The notes: a model not told the origin generated them from the sequence alone. A DNA stretch of 64,000 nt from Rhodoferax sp. (GCA_019449595.1 JAGRPL010000006.1:186001-250000), one strand, 5' to 3'. Shown: positions 1 to 9,517, counted from the stretch's first letter. A program made the numbers and translations.

Positions 1-910
1 GACCGGCACCGTGCTGTGGTGGCGACCCGCCAACGCCTTGCACGCGGGCGTGCGCATTGACGACGGCATTTGCGAGGGGAGCGTGATTTCTCCCTACTAC
101 GACCCCATGGTGGCCAAGGTGATCGTGCACGGACGCGACCGCGACGATGCCATTCGCCGCCTGCGTGCGGCACTGGCCAATGCGCCCCTGCTGGGCTTGC
201 GCAACAACGGGCGCTTCCTGAGTGACCTGGTGGACCACCCGGCTTTCCGCAAGGCCGAGATGACCACCACCCTGATCGACCAGTGGCTGGACAAAGGCGA
301 GCCCCTGCTGCAGGAAACGGTGCCCGACGACGCAGTGTGGTCCGTGGCGGCCATGGCCCTGGCCATGCGCCACGGCAACAGCTGGCGCGCCGACAGCGTG
401 GCGGCGTTTGAACTGCTGCTGCGCAACGGCGACACGGTGCGCAGCGTGCGGGTCCGCCCGGACCGCCACGGCGGTGTGGTGCTGATGCTCGACGGCGCCA
501 CGCGCCACGCCAAGGTGCTCGGCGGTGTGGAAGGGGAACTGCGCTACGAGATCGACGGCGTGGTGCGCTCGGCCATATCGGTCCTCAGTGGTTCGGACCT
601 GCATCTGGCGCTGGACGGACGCGCCTTTGTATTCACCGAGGTGTCACCGTTCCCGGACGCCGACGCCCTGAAGGATGCCAGCAAGGCGCGCTCGCCGGTG
701 GCCGGCAAGGTCACGCAGATTCTGGTGACGCCGGGCGCTGCGGTGGAAGACGGCCAGGCCATGGTCTGTGTCGAAGCCATGAAGATGGAAATGTGGCTGT
801 CAGCCCAGGCCGCGGGCCAGGTGCTGGCAGTGCATGCCAACGTCGGAGACCAGGTGGAGGCCGGTGCCCTGCTGGTAGAACTTGAATTGACCCCAACCAA
901 GGAAGCATGA
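1..910 (+). CDS. Biotin-dependent acyl-CoA carboxylase alpha subunit, C-terminal part (partial)
   Basis: The gene enters from the left edge. The visible 302 residues are the end of a biotin carboxylase subunit with a fused biotin carrier. The early part (SPYYDPMVAKVIVHG, then RRLRAALANAPLLGLRNN) is the C-terminal biotin carboxylase lobe. The last 75 residues form a biotinyl domain with the lysine site EAMKMEM at about nt 775-795. Such subunits carboxylate biotin with ATP and bicarbonate for acetyl-, propionyl-, methylcrotonyl- or geranyl-CoA carboxylases. The substrate cannot be told from this piece, because the beta subunit is outside the window. The stop overlaps the next start (ATGA), so the carboxylase and the BKACE enzyme are translationally coupled and probably act in one pathway. 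Confidence 0.88.
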   Translation, partial: TGTVLWWRPANALHAGVRIDDGICEGSVISPYYDPMVAKVIVHGRDRDDAIRRLRAALANAPLLGLRNNGRFLSDLVDHPAFRKAEMTTTLIDQWLDKGEPLLQETVPDDAVWSVAAMALAMRHGNSWRADSVAAFELLLRNGDTVRSVRVRPDRHGGVVLMLDGATRHAKVLGGVEGELRYEIDGVVRSAISVLSGSDLHLALDGRAFVFTEVSPFPDADALKDASKARSPVAGKVTQILVTPGAAVEDGQAMVCVEAMKMEMWLSAQAAGQVLAVHANVGDQVEAGALLVELELTPTKEA

Positions 911-1782
911 TGGAAAAAGCAATACTCACCTGTGCGCTGACTGGCGTGCTGACCAACCCCAAGCAGCACCCGGTTCCGGTGACACCGGCCCAGATGGCGG
1001 CGGAGGCGCGCGATGCGTTCAATGCCGGCGCGTCCATCATGCACGTGCATGTCCGCAACCAGGAGGAGGGCATGGGCCACATGCCCTCGTGGGACCCCGA
1101 GGTGATGGCCTCGGTGGTGGACGCGATCCGCGCTGCCTGCCCCGGCGTCATCATCAACCTGACCACGGGAGTGGTGGGCAAGGACGTTTCCGGCCCTCTG
1201 GCTTGCATCCGGCGCGTCAAGCCCGAGATTGCCGCCTGCAACGCCGGCAGCCTGAACTACCTCAAGATCAAGGATGACGGCAACTGGGCCTGGCCGCCCA
1301 TGGTGTTTGACAACCCGGTGTCCAAGGTACAGCAGTTTCTGGACGTGATGGCCGAGTGTGGCACCCACCCGGAATTTGAATGTTTCGACGTGGGCATTGT
1401 GCGCGCGGTGGGCATGTTTGTGAAAAACGGCATGCTCAAGCCCGAGATGGGCCGCCCCGAGTACAACCTGGTCATGGGTGTGGCCTCAGGCATGCCGTGC
1501 GATGCGGACCTGCTGGCGCTGCTGCCCCAGTGGATGGTGCCCAACAGCGTGTGGCAAGCCACGCTGATTGGTCGCCAGGAAATCTGGCCGGTGCACCAAA
1601 AGACCGCCGATCTGGGCGGCATGTTGCGCACCGGCCTGGAAGACACCTTCTACCTGCCCAATGGCGACCGCGCTGGCGGCAACGGTGCCCTGATCACTGA
1701 ACTGGCCGCTTGCGCAGAGCGCGCCGGGCGTTCCATTGCCAGCCCAGCCGAAGCCCGCGCCCTGTTGGGACTCAAGCCCTGA
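907..1782 (+). CDS. BKACE family beta-keto acid cleavage enzyme (DUF849)
   Basis: This 291-residue protein is a full-length member of the family typified by 3-keto-5-aminohexanoate cleavage enzyme (Kce). Members are zinc TIM barrels that react a beta-keto acid with acetyl-CoA to give acetoacetate and a new CoA ester. The family zinc motif is visible as HVHVR (His46, His48), and the late motif TGLEDTFY carries the conserved Glu. The TGAE motif of Kce reads TGVL here, so it is not the lysine-fermentation Kce subgroup. The start overlaps the carboxylase stop by 4 bp; a second ATG follows immediately at 910. Substrate is unknown; the carboxylase neighbour suggests a CoA-ester catabolic pathway. 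Confidence 0.87.
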   Translation: MMEKAILTCALTGVLTNPKQHPVPVTPAQMAAEARDAFNAGASIMHVHVRNQEEGMGHMPSWDPEVMASVVDAIRAACPGVIINLTTGVVGKDVSGPLACIRRVKPEIAACNAGSLNYLKIKDDGNWAWPPMVFDNPVSKVQQFLDVMAECGTHPEFECFDVGIVRAVGMFVKNGMLKPEMGRPEYNLVMGVASGMPCDADLLALLPQWMVPNSVWQATLIGRQEIWPVHQKTADLGGMLRTGLEDTFYLPNGDRAGGNGALITELAACAERAGRSIASPAEARALLGLKP

Positions 1783-1857
1783 CATCGGCAAGAATGTGGG
1801 CCGTATCTGGATGAAACTTGCCGGAGTGGCAAATCTTCTGATATACTTCGAGGCTTA

Positions 1858-1934
1858 GCGGCTGTAGCTCAGCTGGATAGAGTACTTGGCTACGAACCAA
1901 GGGGTCGTGGGTTCGATTCCTGCCAGCCGCACCA
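1858..1934 (+). tRNA. tRNA-Arg (anticodon ACG)
   Basis: A 77-nt cloverleaf. The acceptor GCGGCTG pairs with CAGCCGC, followed by discriminator A and an encoded CCA. The anticodon stem CTTGG/CCAAG encloses loop CTACGAA with anticodon ACG, and the T loop is TTCGATT. The A34 is normally deaminated to inosine by TadA to read CGU, CGC and CGA. Confidence 0.97.
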
Positions 1935-1940
1935 AAAGTA

Positions 1941-1975
1941 AAGGCCTGTGATTGCAAGATCACAGGCCTTTTTCT
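1941..1975 (+). terminator. Rho-independent terminator after tRNA-Arg
   Basis: A 12-bp perfect stem (AAGGCCTGTGAT / ATCACAGGCCTT) with a 6-nt loop is followed by a T-rich tail. It starts 7 nt after the tRNA CCA end. Confidence 0.9.
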
Positions 1976-2006
1976 TATTCCGATCGATCCTGTTGCACGG
2001 TGTTCC

Positions 2007-2573
2007 ATGAGCAAGGCTTTTACCAAAGAGTCGGCAGGCGCAGACGATGCCGACGACGAATTGCAACTGCCCCCCATTCCGGCCGGCGGCAAGAACTACA
2101 TCACCCCACAGGGCTATGCGCGACTGCGCGACGAGCTGTTGGCGTTGATTGACGTTGAGCGCCCCAAGGTCGTGGACATCGTGCACTGGGCGGCCAGCAA
2201 TGGGGATCGTTCGGAAAACGGGGATTACCTCTACGGCAAGAAGCGCTTGCGCGAGATCGACCGCCGGATCCGCTTTCTGACCAAGCGCTTGGAGATTGCC
2301 GAGGTAGTCGATCCGTCCGTGCATTTCGGCAATACCCAGATTTTCTTTGGCGCCACGGTGACCTACGCCGACGAGACCGGACAGGAGCGTACCGTCACGA
2401 TCATGGGCATTGACGAGGCCAACAGTGCGCAGGGCGAGGTCAGCTGGATTTCGCCCATTGCCCGCACGCTGCTCAAGGCGCGCGAGGGCGATGAGCTCAA
2501 ACTGGTCATGCCCGAGCGGGTGAGCGAGATCGAGGTGCTTGCGGTCCGCTACCCCAGCCCCGCGAAGGCTTAA
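2007..2573 (+). CDS. greB: Transcription elongation factor GreB
   Basis: 188 residues. The N-terminal part carries the coiled coil that enters the RNA polymerase secondary channel, with the acidic tip NGDRSENGDY that coordinates the second Mg ion for cleavage of backtracked RNA. The C-terminal FKBP-like domain includes GATVTYADETG and the family ending (SPIARTLLKAREGDEL). The basic stretch LYGKKRLREIDRRIRFLTKRL after the tip is GreB-like rather than GreA-like. An extra 25-residue acidic N-terminal lead is present. It converges on spoT; the two stop codons share the palindrome TTAA. Confidence 0.95.
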   Translation: MSKAFTKESAGADDADDELQLPPIPAGGKNYITPQGYARLRDELLALIDVERPKVVDIVHWAASNGDRSENGDYLYGKKRLREIDRRIRFLTKRLEIAEVVDPSVHFGNTQIFFGATVTYADETGQERTVTIMGIDEANSAQGEVSWISPIARTLLKAREGDELKLVMPERVSEIEVLAVRYPSPAKA

Positions 2574-4849
2574 CCCGACGTTGCTACTTTGCTGCGCGAG
2601 GCGCGTATCACCGACGGATTGCGGTTGAGGTTGCGCAAGGCGGTTTCCAGGTGGCTGGCGTCGCGCACGGCCACCACAAAGCGCAGGTCCATGTCGTCGT
2701 GCGGGGCTTCCTGCCCCATGTCGATGTGCACGATGTCGGCTTCGGCCGCCGCCAGCGCTGCAGCAACCTTGGCCAGTACGCCTTTGCCGTTGGTGACGGT
2801 GACCACAATGCCGGCTTCAAACGCCCGCACGGGTTCGTCGGCCCACTCGACGCCAATGAAGCGCTCGCTGTCCTTGTGCTGGAGTTTTTTGGCAATGGGG
2901 CAGTCCTGCACGTGCACCACCAGACCTTCGCCGCGCCCCAGGTAGCCCACAATGGCGTCGCCGGGTATGGGCCGGCAGCAGTGGGCAAACTGCACCGACG
3001 CGTTCTCGCTGCCGTCGAGCGTGATGGAACCCTGTGACGTGGTTTCGTGGGCGGTGAAGCGCTCGCGCGTCAGCAGCAGGGCGTCCGGGCGCTCTCCCTT
3101 TTCGGCCAGCAGATGCACCAGGCGCTTGGCGACGATGTGGGCGATGCGTTTGCCCAGCCCGATATCGGTCAGCAGTTCCTGGCGGTTCTTGCTGCCGGTG
3201 AAGCGCAGCAGCTTCTCCCAGATGGGTTCGTAGGCAGGGTCGTCGTCCGGAAAATGTTCGATGCCCTCGGCGCGCAGGGCCTGCGCCAGCAGCTTGCCGC
3301 CGAGTTCTTCGGATTCGGTCTGCGCCAGGGTCTTGAGATGGTGGCGGATCTTGGAGCGCGCGCGTCCTGTCCGCACAAACGCCAGCCACGCGGGGTTGGG
3401 TGCCGACACCGGGGCCGTCACGACTTCCACCACGTCGCCGTTCTTGAGCTCGGTGCGCAGGGGCACCTGCTCGCCGTTGATGCGGGCCGCCATGGTGCGG
3501 TCACCCACATTGCTGTGGATGGCATAGGCAAAGTCGACCACGGTGGCCCCGCGGGGCAGTGCCATGATCTGGCTCTTGGGGGTGAACACGTAGACCGCGT
3601 CGGGGAACAAGTCCACCTTGACGTGGTCCCAGAACTCCGCGGCATCCCGGGTTTCGTCCTGGATGTCGAGCAGGGATTGCAGCCACTGCGTGCCCAGCCG
3701 GTCGGAAGAGGTGTCGTCCGGATTCTTGACCTTGTACAGCCAGTGCGCCGCCACCCCCGACTCGGCCACGATGTGCATGGCTTCGGTGCGCATCTGGAAT
3801 TCCACGTTCACACCCGACGGCCCCACCAGCGTGGTGTGCAGGGACTGGTAGCCGTTGAGCTTGGCGATGGCGATGTGGTCCTTGAACTTGCCCGGAACCG
3901 GCTTGTAGAGCTGGTGCAGGATGCCCAGGGCCGTGTAGCAATCGGTGACCTGGGGCACCAGCACCCGGAAACCGTAGATGTCGGTGACCTGGGCAAAGCT
4001 CAGGTTCTTGCTGTCCATCTTGCGGTAGATGGAGTAAAGCGTTTTCTCGCGTCCGGCAATGCGCACGTTCATGTGCGCGGCGGCAAACGCGGCTTCCACT
4101 TCCTTCTGCACTTTCTGGATCAGGTCGCGGCGCCGGCTGCGCGCCTTGGCCACGGCCTTGGACAGCGTGGCGTAGCGCCAGGGGTGCAGGTGGCGGAAAG
4201 CCAGGTCCTGCAACTCGCGGTAGGTCTGGTTCAGCCCCAGGCGGTGGGCGATGGGGGCGTAGATGTCTTGCGTCTCGGTCGAAATGCGGCCCCATTTGGC
4301 CCGGGGCACATCCGACAGGGTGCGCATGTTGTGGGTGCGGTCGGCCAGCTTGATGAGGATGACGCGCACATCCCGCGCCATGGCCAGGAGCATTTTGCGA
4401 AACGATTCCGCCTGGTTCTCTTCACGGGTGTTGAACTGGAGCTTGTCGAGCTTGGTCAGTCCATCGACCAGCTCCGCCACGGGGGAGCCGAAGCGCTCGA
4501 TCAGTTCGGCCTTGGTCACGCCGCAGTCTTCCATGGCGTCGTGCAGCAGTGCAGCCATCAGGGCCTGCGCGTCCAGCTTCCATTCGGCGCACTGCGTGGC
4601 GACGGCAATGGGGTGCGTGATATAGGGCTCGCCGTTGTTGCGCAGCTGCCCCAGGTGGGCTTCGTCGGCAAAGCGGTAGGCCTGGCGGACCTGCTCGTAG
4701 TCCGACGGGGTCAGGTAATCGAGCTTGGCGGTCAGCCCCGCCAGGCTGGCGGAAGCGGCAGTGACGGCGGCGGGAGGGCGTGCCTCTTTCTGCCCCCCTT
4801 CCGGAACCGGGGCATCCTTGCGTGGCGTGGGTTTTAGCGAAGATCCCAT
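2570..4849 (-). CDS. spoT: Bifunctional (p)ppGpp synthetase/hydrolase (Rel/SpoT)
   Basis: 759 residues with the long RSH layout. The HD hydrolase domain keeps its metal residues (His79, His103-Asp104, Glu107-Asp108). The synthetase domain has Asp290 and Glu350, and a KFKD motif at 321-324, the RXKD form typical of bifunctional Rel/SpoT rather than the EXDD form of RelA. A TGS domain lies near 410-475 (DLFPDAVYVFTPKSQI) and an ACT domain at the C-terminus. Both activities therefore look intact. The first 35 residues are a Pro/Ala-rich lead. It lies downstream of yicC-gmk-rpoZ on the same strand, but a terminator-like hairpin separates it from rpoZ. Confidence 0.95.
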   Translation of the reverse strand: MGSSLKPTPRKDAPVPEGGQKEARPPAAVTAASASLAGLTAKLDYLTPSDYEQVRQAYRFADEAHLGQLRNNGEPYITHPIAVATQCAEWKLDAQALMAALLHDAMEDCGVTKAELIERFGSPVAELVDGLTKLDKLQFNTREENQAESFRKMLLAMARDVRVILIKLADRTHNMRTLSDVPRAKWGRISTETQDIYAPIAHRLGLNQTYRELQDLAFRHLHPWRYATLSKAVAKARSRRRDLIQKVQKEVEAAFAAAHMNVRIAGREKTLYSIYRKMDSKNLSFAQVTDIYGFRVLVPQVTDCYTALGILHQLYKPVPGKFKDHIAIAKLNGYQSLHTTLVGPSGVNVEFQMRTEAMHIVAESGVAAHWLYKVKNPDDTSSDRLGTQWLQSLLDIQDETRDAAEFWDHVKVDLFPDAVYVFTPKSQIMALPRGATVVDFAYAIHSNVGDRTMAARINGEQVPLRTELKNGDVVEVVTAPVSAPNPAWLAFVRTGRARSKIRHHLKTLAQTESEELGGKLLAQALRAEGIEHFPDDDPAYEPIWEKLLRFTGSKNRQELLTDIGLGKRIAHIVAKRLVHLLAEKGERPDALLLTRERFTAHETTSQGSITLDGSENASVQFAHCCRPIPGDAIVGYLGRGEGLVVHVQDCPIAKKLQHKDSERFIGVEWADEPVRAFEAGIVVTVTNGKGVLAKVAAALAAAEADIVHIDMGQEAPHDDMDLRFVVAVRDASHLETALRNLNRNPSVIRASRSKVATSG

Positions 4850-4902
4850 GTCTCAAATGTAGCGCGCTGCCTGGATTTTGGCTGTCCGGTCGGCATAAAG
4901 AC

Positions 4903-4930
4903 CAAAAAAAAGCACCGCATGCGGTGCCTT
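4903..4930 (-). terminator. Terminator between rpoZ and spoT
   Basis: Read on the minus strand, a GC-rich self-complementary stem (GGCACCGC/GCGGTGCT with almost no loop) is followed by eight T residues. It sits in the 98-bp gap after rpoZ. SpoT expression would then need read-through or its own promoter in the last 50 bp of the gap. Confidence 0.75.
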
Positions 4931-4947
4931 TCTGGGGGGCGGGACGC

Positions 4948-5151
4948 TCAGAGGGGAACCTTCTTGAGCATTTCCAGGCCGACCTTGCCGGCGGCAATTT
5001 CGCGCAATGCCGTTACGCCAGCCTTGTTCTTGCTTTCGATCTTGGGCGTGTGGCCCTGGTTGAGCATGCGGGCGCGGTAGGTCGCGGCCAGCACCAGCTG
5101 GAAGCGGTTGGGGATCTGCAACAGGCAGTCTTCGACAGTGATACGGGCCAT
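4948..5151 (-). CDS. rpoZ: RNA polymerase omega subunit
   Basis: 67 residues, the usual length, starting [10 protein letters not shown]. The family segment [16 protein letters not shown] (binding the beta' C-terminus and the ppGpp site 1 region) is clear. The ORF is open further upstream, but MARITVED is the conserved start and has GGAG-type spacing (cggagaactcc before ATG). It lies 16 bp downstream of gmk in the common gmk-rpoZ-spoT order. Omega helps RNA polymerase assembly and ppGpp sensing, which fits its neighbours. Confidence 0.96.
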   Translation of the reverse strand: MARITVEDCLLQIPNRFQLVLAATYRARMLNQGHTPKIESKNKAGVTALREIAAGKVGLEMLKKVPL

Positions 5152-5167
5152 GGAGTTCTCCGGAGGA

Positions 5168-5788
5168 CTAAGGGATAAGCAGCGCCTTGAATGTTTCAGC
5201 CCGGGCACGGCGCTGGGCCGCAAATCGGAGGCGCTGGGCGTGAACAATCGCTTTCAGGTCGAAAAGCGCGCGGTCAAACAGTTCGTTTATTATAACGAAG
5301 TCGAACTTATCCACATGGGCGACTTCGGTGGCGGCGTTTTTCATGCGCACCTCGATCACCTCTGGCGTGTCTTCTCCGCGGCGCTCCAGGCGGGCGCGCA
5401 ATTCTTCCCAACTGGGGGGCAGGATGAAAATGGAAATGGCGTTGGCAAAGATCTTCTTGATCTGGAGGGCGCCCTGGAAGTCAATTTCCAGAATCACGTC
5501 GGCGCCTTGCGCCATGCGCTCCTCAATGGCCTTTTTGGAGGTGCCGTAGCGGTGGTTGTGCACATGGGCCCATTCCACGAAGGCGTCGGCCGCCACCATG
5601 GCGTCGAACTCCTGCTGGGAAACGAAAAAATACTCGCGTCCGTGCTTTTCCTGGCCCCTGGGCGCGCGCGTGGTGTGCGACACCGAAGGCTGCACGTGCG
5701 AGTCCAGTTCCAGCAAGGCCTTGACCAGGCTGGATTTCCCAGCCCCGCTGGGCGCTGCAACGACAAAGAGATTCCCGGGGTAGTCCAT
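5168..5788 (-). CDS. gmk: Guanylate kinase
   Basis: 206 residues from ATG (5788); an in-frame GTG lies 4 codons upstream. The P-loop [11 protein letters not shown] is at the N-terminus. The GMP-binding segment ([20 protein letters not shown]), the lid ([22 protein letters not shown]) and the late block ([17 protein letters not shown]) are all present. It phosphorylates GMP to GDP with ATP and links nucleotide supply to the (p)ppGpp genes beside it. It probably forms an operon with yicC (34-bp gap) and rpoZ (16-bp gap). Confidence 0.96.
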   Translation of the reverse strand: MDYPGNLFVVAAPSGAGKSSLVKALLELDSHVQPSVSHTTRAPRGQEKHGREYFFVSQQEFDAMVAADAFVEWAHVHNHRYGTSKKAIEERMAQGADVILEIDFQGALQIKKIFANAISIFILPPSWEELRARLERRGEDTPEVIEVRMKNAATEVAHVDKFDFVIINELFDRALFDLKAIVHAQRLRFAAQRRARAETFKALLIP

Positions 5789-5822
5789 AGATATTGGCAC
5801 TGAGGGCGGTAACTGAGGTCGC

Positions 5823-6737
5823 TTATTCTATGTTCTGGACCTGCTCGCGCATCTGCTCGATCAGGACCTTCATGTCCACCGAGATGTGGGTGAGTTCCAG
5901 TGCCGCCGATTTGGAGCCCAGGGTGTTGGCCTCGCGGTGCAGTTCCTGGATCAGGAAGTCCAGCCGTTTGCCGATTTCCCCGCCCTTCTTGATCAGGCGC
6001 TCGATTTCGTCCAGGTGCGAGCCCAGGCGGGTGATTTCTTCGGCCACGTCGATCCGGATGGCAAAGGCGGTGGCTTCGGTCAGTGCGCGGTCCTGCGCGG
6101 CCTCCGGCAGGGTGCTGCCGTCGGCCAGGGCCATGGCTTCCTGCCAGCGGGCCAGGAAGCGCTGGCGGTTTTGCTCTACCAATTGGGGGATCAGCGGGAT
6201 GGCCTGCTGCGCCAGCGTGCGCAGCTGGGCGATGTGCTCCAGCAGCATGGTGGACAGCCGGGAACCCTCGCGCTGGCGGGCGCTGAGCAGGGCCTTGAGA
6301 GCCTCTTCCGCCAGGGGCAGCACCTCGGCGCTCCAGTCGCGTGCGCTGCCCTGTTCGGCCGCGGCCAGGCGGATCACGTCGGCCACGCTCAGCGCCGTGG
6401 CGCTGGGCAGCCACGATCGCACGTTGTCCTGCACCGCATTGAGGCGCTGCAGCAGCCGGGGGGTGGGGTCGGGAACGCTGGTGGCGGAGGCCATCTCGAT
6501 GGAGGCGCGGACTTCCACCTTGCCGCGTTTGAGCCGGCCCACCAGCAGGTCACGCAGCACCGGTTCGAACTGGCGCAGGTCTTCGGGCAGGCGAAACGAC
6601 AGGTCCAGAAAGCGGCTGTTGACGGAACGGATCTCCAGACCGAGCTGGCCGGAAGGGGTTTTGGTGTCGGAATCGGGGGTAGTGGAGGCCGTGCTGTGTT
6701 GTGCACTGGCATAACCCGTCATACTGTAAACTGGCAT
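5823..6737 (-). CDS. YicC/YloC family endoribonuclease
   Basis: 304 residues from [12 protein letters not shown], the conserved N-terminus of the family; the ORF is open 23 codons further but without family similarity. Typical blocks are [27 protein letters not shown] and the C-terminal [15 protein letters not shown] segment ([17 protein letters not shown]), ending in an amphipathic helix ([15 protein letters not shown]). YicC/YloC proteins are now known as oligomeric RNases that act with PNPase on small RNAs. It heads the yicC-gmk-rpoZ group and is divergent from the protein kinase gene. Confidence 0.92.
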   Translation of the reverse strand: MPVYSMTGYASAQHSTASTTPDSDTKTPSGQLGLEIRSVNSRFLDLSFRLPEDLRQFEPVLRDLLVGRLKRGKVEVRASIEMASATSVPDPTPRLLQRLNAVQDNVRSWLPSATALSVADVIRLAAAEQGSARDWSAEVLPLAEEALKALLSARQREGSRLSTMLLEHIAQLRTLAQQAIPLIPQLVEQNRQRFLARWQEAMALADGSTLPEAAQDRALTEATAFAIRIDVAEEITRLGSHLDEIERLIKKGGEIGKRLDFLIQELHREANTLGSKSAALELTHISVDMKVLIEQMREQVQNIE

Positions 6738-6815
6738 AGCGGTCTCTCGGGTCAGGGGAACGGCCCCAAGAATAACCCGGTTCAGCCGAATCCAACGAGC
6801 TTTCATTCCTTATTT

Positions 6816-7823
6816 ATGTCGAAGGTCAAGCCAGCACCCTTACCCCCGGACACCGTCATCGGTGGCTACCGCATCATCCGCAAAGTGGCGGCGGGTGGCT
6901 TTGGGCTGGTGTATCTGGCGCTCGACCCCGATGGCCAGCAGGTTGCTGTCAAGGAATACCTGCCGTCATCGCTGGCGACCCGCGCGCCGGGCGAGCTGCT
7001 GCCCAAGATTCAGCCGGAGAAGCTGTCGCTGTACCGCCTGGGTCTCAAGAGTTTTTTTGAAGAAGGGCGCTCGCTGGCCCAGATTTCCCACCCTTCGGTG
7101 GTGAGCGTGCTCAACTTCTTCCGCGAGAACGAGACCGTGTACATGGTCATGAACTACCTGGAGGGCGCGGCCCTGCAGGACTTCATCGTGACCGCACGCG
7201 ACCTCAAGCAGAGCAAGGTGTTCCGGGAGTCCACCATCCGCTCGCTGTTCGATGAGATCCTGCGCGGCTTGCGCATCGTGCACCAGCACAAGATGCTGCA
7301 CCTGGACATCAAGCCGGCCAATATTTTCATCACTGACGACAACAAGTCCGTGCTCATCGACTTTGGCGCGGCCCGCGAGGTGCTGAGCAAGGAAGGCAAC
7401 TTCATCCGCCCCATGTACACGCCCGGCTTCGCAGCGCCCGAGATGTACCGGCGCGATGCCTCCATGGGGCCGTGGACCGACATCTACGCCATTGGCGCCT
7501 GCATTTACGCCTGCATGCAGGGGTTTCCGCCCAATGAGGCGCCGCAGCGCCTGGAGAAAGACCGCATTGCCATTGCGCTGGCCCGTCTGCGCGGGGTCTA
7601 TTCCGACAACCTGATCGAGGTGGTGGAGTGGTGCATGTCGCTGGACCCCCTGTCGCGCCCGCAGTCGGTCTTTGCCTTGCAGAAGGAATTGAGCCGCGAA
7701 GGCGAGCGGCACTACACCAAGCTCAGTGTGACCGAGAAGATGCGCATGCAGTTTGACACCATGGTGTCTGACACCAAGAAGACTGCACAGGGTCCCACGG
7801 GTGTAGGCACAAAGACCAAATGA
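6816..7823 (+). CDS. Hanks-type serine/threonine protein kinase
   Basis: 335 residues forming one soluble kinase domain plus a short tail, with no membrane or PASTA segment. The glycine loop AAGGFGLVY, Lys46 in VAVKEY, the catalytic loop HLDIKPAN (Asp164, Asn169), the metal motif DFG (Asp182), and an APE-like AAPEM motif are intact. The HRD arginine is replaced by Leu (HLD), so activation may not need activation-loop phosphorylation through that Arg. The stop overlaps the start of a PP2C phosphatase gene by 4 bp, giving a kinase/phosphatase pair. Targets are unknown; such pairs often regulate type VI secretion or metabolism. Confidence 0.92.
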   Translation: MSKVKPAPLPPDTVIGGYRIIRKVAAGGFGLVYLALDPDGQQVAVKEYLPSSLATRAPGELLPKIQPEKLSLYRLGLKSFFEEGRSLAQISHPSVVSVLNFFRENETVYMVMNYLEGAALQDFIVTARDLKQSKVFRESTIRSLFDEILRGLRIVHQHKMLHLDIKPANIFITDDNKSVLIDFGAAREVLSKEGNFIRPMYTPGFAAPEMYRRDASMGPWTDIYAIGACIYACMQGFPPNEAPQRLEKDRIAIALARLRGVYSDNLIEVVEWCMSLDPLSRPQSVFALQKELSREGERHYTKLSVTEKMRMQFDTMVSDTKKTAQGPTGVGTKTK

Positions 7824-8734
7824 AATTTTCTGTTTTCCAGATCAGTCGCAAAGGCGGTCGTGAGAAAAACGAAGACCGCATGGGGTACTGCTATACCAAG
7901 AGCTCCGGGCTGTTCCTGCTGGCCGACGGGATGGGCGGGCACCCCGAGGGCGAGATTGCCGCACAGATGTCCCTGCAGGTCATTTCTGCGCTGTACCAGC
8001 AGGAAGCCAAGCCGGAGATCGAAGACGTCAAGGCCTTCTTTTCCACCGCGATCCTGGCTGCCCACCGGCAGATCCTGCGGTACGCCGCAGAAAAGAACCT
8101 GACCGACACCCCGCGCACCACGCTGGTGGCGGCCATCGTGCAGGGGGGCGTGGCGACCTGGGCGCACTGCGGTGATTCGCGCCTGTATTTCGTGCGCTCG
8201 GGTGAATTGCTGGCCCGCACGCGGGACCACTCCTACCTGGAGCAGCAGCAGTCGGCCAAGCCCACGATTCCGCTGCCGGCCAACTTCAACCGCAACGTGC
8301 TCTACACCTGCCTGGGTTCGCCGGCGCGCCCCATCTTCGACGTGACCGGGCCGGTGCCCCTGCAGCAGGGGGACCGGATACTCCTGTGTTCCGACGGCCT
8401 GTGGAGCAGTCTGGACGATGCCGATATCGTCTACCACCTGGGCCAGAAGCCCGTCGCCTCGTCCGTTCCCGATCTGGCCGAGCGTGCGCTGATCAAGGCC
8501 GGCTCTCAGAGCGACAACGTGACCGTGATTGCCATGGAGTGGGAGACACCCGACACGTTCGAGTCCACCCGCGGCAGCATTTCGACCGACAGCATCGACG
8601 ACGGCGTGTTTGCCTCCACCGTGCAGGTGGGATGGCTGGACTCCGGCGTGGACGATCTGGACGACGACGCCATCGAGCGCTCCATTGCCGAGATCAACGA
8701 AGCCATCCGACGCACCGCGTCCCGCAAATCCTGA
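7820..8734 (+). CDS. PP2C-family serine/threonine phosphatase
   Basis: 304 residues. PP2C motifs occur in order: [52 protein letters not shown] and SDNVTVI, with the metal-binding Asp residues intact. It lacks any transmembrane anchor. The last 60 residues are acidic and low-complexity without a recognised domain. Start and stop of the upstream kinase overlap (ATGA), so the phosphatase very likely reverses the kinase's phosphorylation. Confidence 0.93.
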   Translation: MKFSVFQISRKGGREKNEDRMGYCYTKSSGLFLLADGMGGHPEGEIAAQMSLQVISALYQQEAKPEIEDVKAFFSTAILAAHRQILRYAAEKNLTDTPRTTLVAAIVQGGVATWAHCGDSRLYFVRSGELLARTRDHSYLEQQQSAKPTIPLPANFNRNVLYTCLGSPARPIFDVTGPVPLQQGDRILLCSDGLWSSLDDADIVYHLGQKPVASSVPDLAERALIKAGSQSDNVTVIAMEWETPDTFESTRGSISTDSIDDGVFASTVQVGWLDSGVDDLDDDAIERSIAEINEAIRRTASRKS

Positions 8735-8774
8735 CCCCTGGCGCCGCATGGCGCCCTATTTCCAAGGTTGTTCC

Positions 8775-9503
8775 ATGACTGAATTTGTTCGCAGCGGCAC
8801 ACGTGCCGCCAACCAGTTGCGCCCGGTGCGCATCACGCGCGGCTACACCGTGCATGCCGAGGGTTCGGTCCTCATCGAGTTCGGGGCGACCCGTGTCCTG
8901 TGCACCGCCTCGGTGGAAGAAAAGGTGCCGCCCCACAAGCGCGGCAGTGGTGAAGGCTGGGTCACCGCCGAATACGGCATGCTGCCCCGCGCCACCCACA
9001 CGCGCAGCGACCGCGAGGCGGCACGGGGCAAGCAAAGCGGGCGCACCCAGGAAATCCAGCGCCTGATCGGGCGTTCCATGCGCGCCGTGTTCGACCTCAA
9101 GAAATTGGGCGAGCGCACCATCCAGCTCGACTGCGACGTGCTGCAGGCCGATGGCGGCACGCGCACGGCCGCCATCACCGGCGCCTTCGTGGCGGCGCAG
9201 GATGCCGTCAACGGCCTGCTGGCGGCCGGCAAGATCACCGCGTCGCCCATTACCGCCCCGGTGGCGGCTATCTCGGTGGGTATCGTGCAGGGCACGCCGC
9301 TGCTGGATCTGGAGTACACGGAGGATTCGGCCTGCGACACCGACATGAATGTGGTCATGACCGGTGCCGGGCATTTTGTGGAGGTGCAAGGCACCGCCGA
9401 GGGCGTGGCCTTCTCGCGGGCCGAAATGGACAGCCTGCTGGCGCTGGCCGAGAAAGGCATCGCCGAGTTGATGGATCTGCAGCAGCAGGCGCTATCAAAA
9501 TAG
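8775..9503 (+). CDS. rph: Ribonuclease PH
   Basis: 242 residues from [12 protein letters not shown]. Family blocks include [50 protein letters not shown] and [20 protein letters not shown]. It is a phosphorolytic 3'-to-5' exoribonuclease that trims tRNA 3' ends. The last codons (QQQALSK) lie inside a copy of the 27-bp interspersed repeat at 9491-9517, so the natural C-terminus may have been altered by it. It is followed by rdgB. Confidence 0.95.
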   Translation: MTEFVRSGTRAANQLRPVRITRGYTVHAEGSVLIEFGATRVLCTASVEEKVPPHKRGSGEGWVTAEYGMLPRATHTRSDREAARGKQSGRTQEIQRLIGRSMRAVFDLKKLGERTIQLDCDVLQADGGTRTAAITGAFVAAQDAVNGLLAAGKITASPITAPVAAISVGIVQGTPLLDLEYTEDSACDTDMNVVMTGAGHFVEVQGTAEGVAFSRAEMDSLLALAEKGIAELMDLQQQALSK

Positions 9504-9517
9504 TAGCAATCTACGCA
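9491..9517 (+). repeat. 27-bp interspersed repeat, copy 1 (end of rph)
   Basis: The copy begins GCTATCAAAA and ends CTACGCA. It aligns without gaps to the copies at 34134, 39312, 40338, 47487 and 49691. It covers the last rph codons and stop. Confidence 0.7.

Noticed and set aside
3047..4837. 596-codon plus-strand ORF opposite spoT
   Set aside because: It is the mirror of a well-supported spoT gene; composition is low-complexity (Gly/Gln/Val/His-rich) and no family features are seen. Long antisense ORFs are expected at this GC content.
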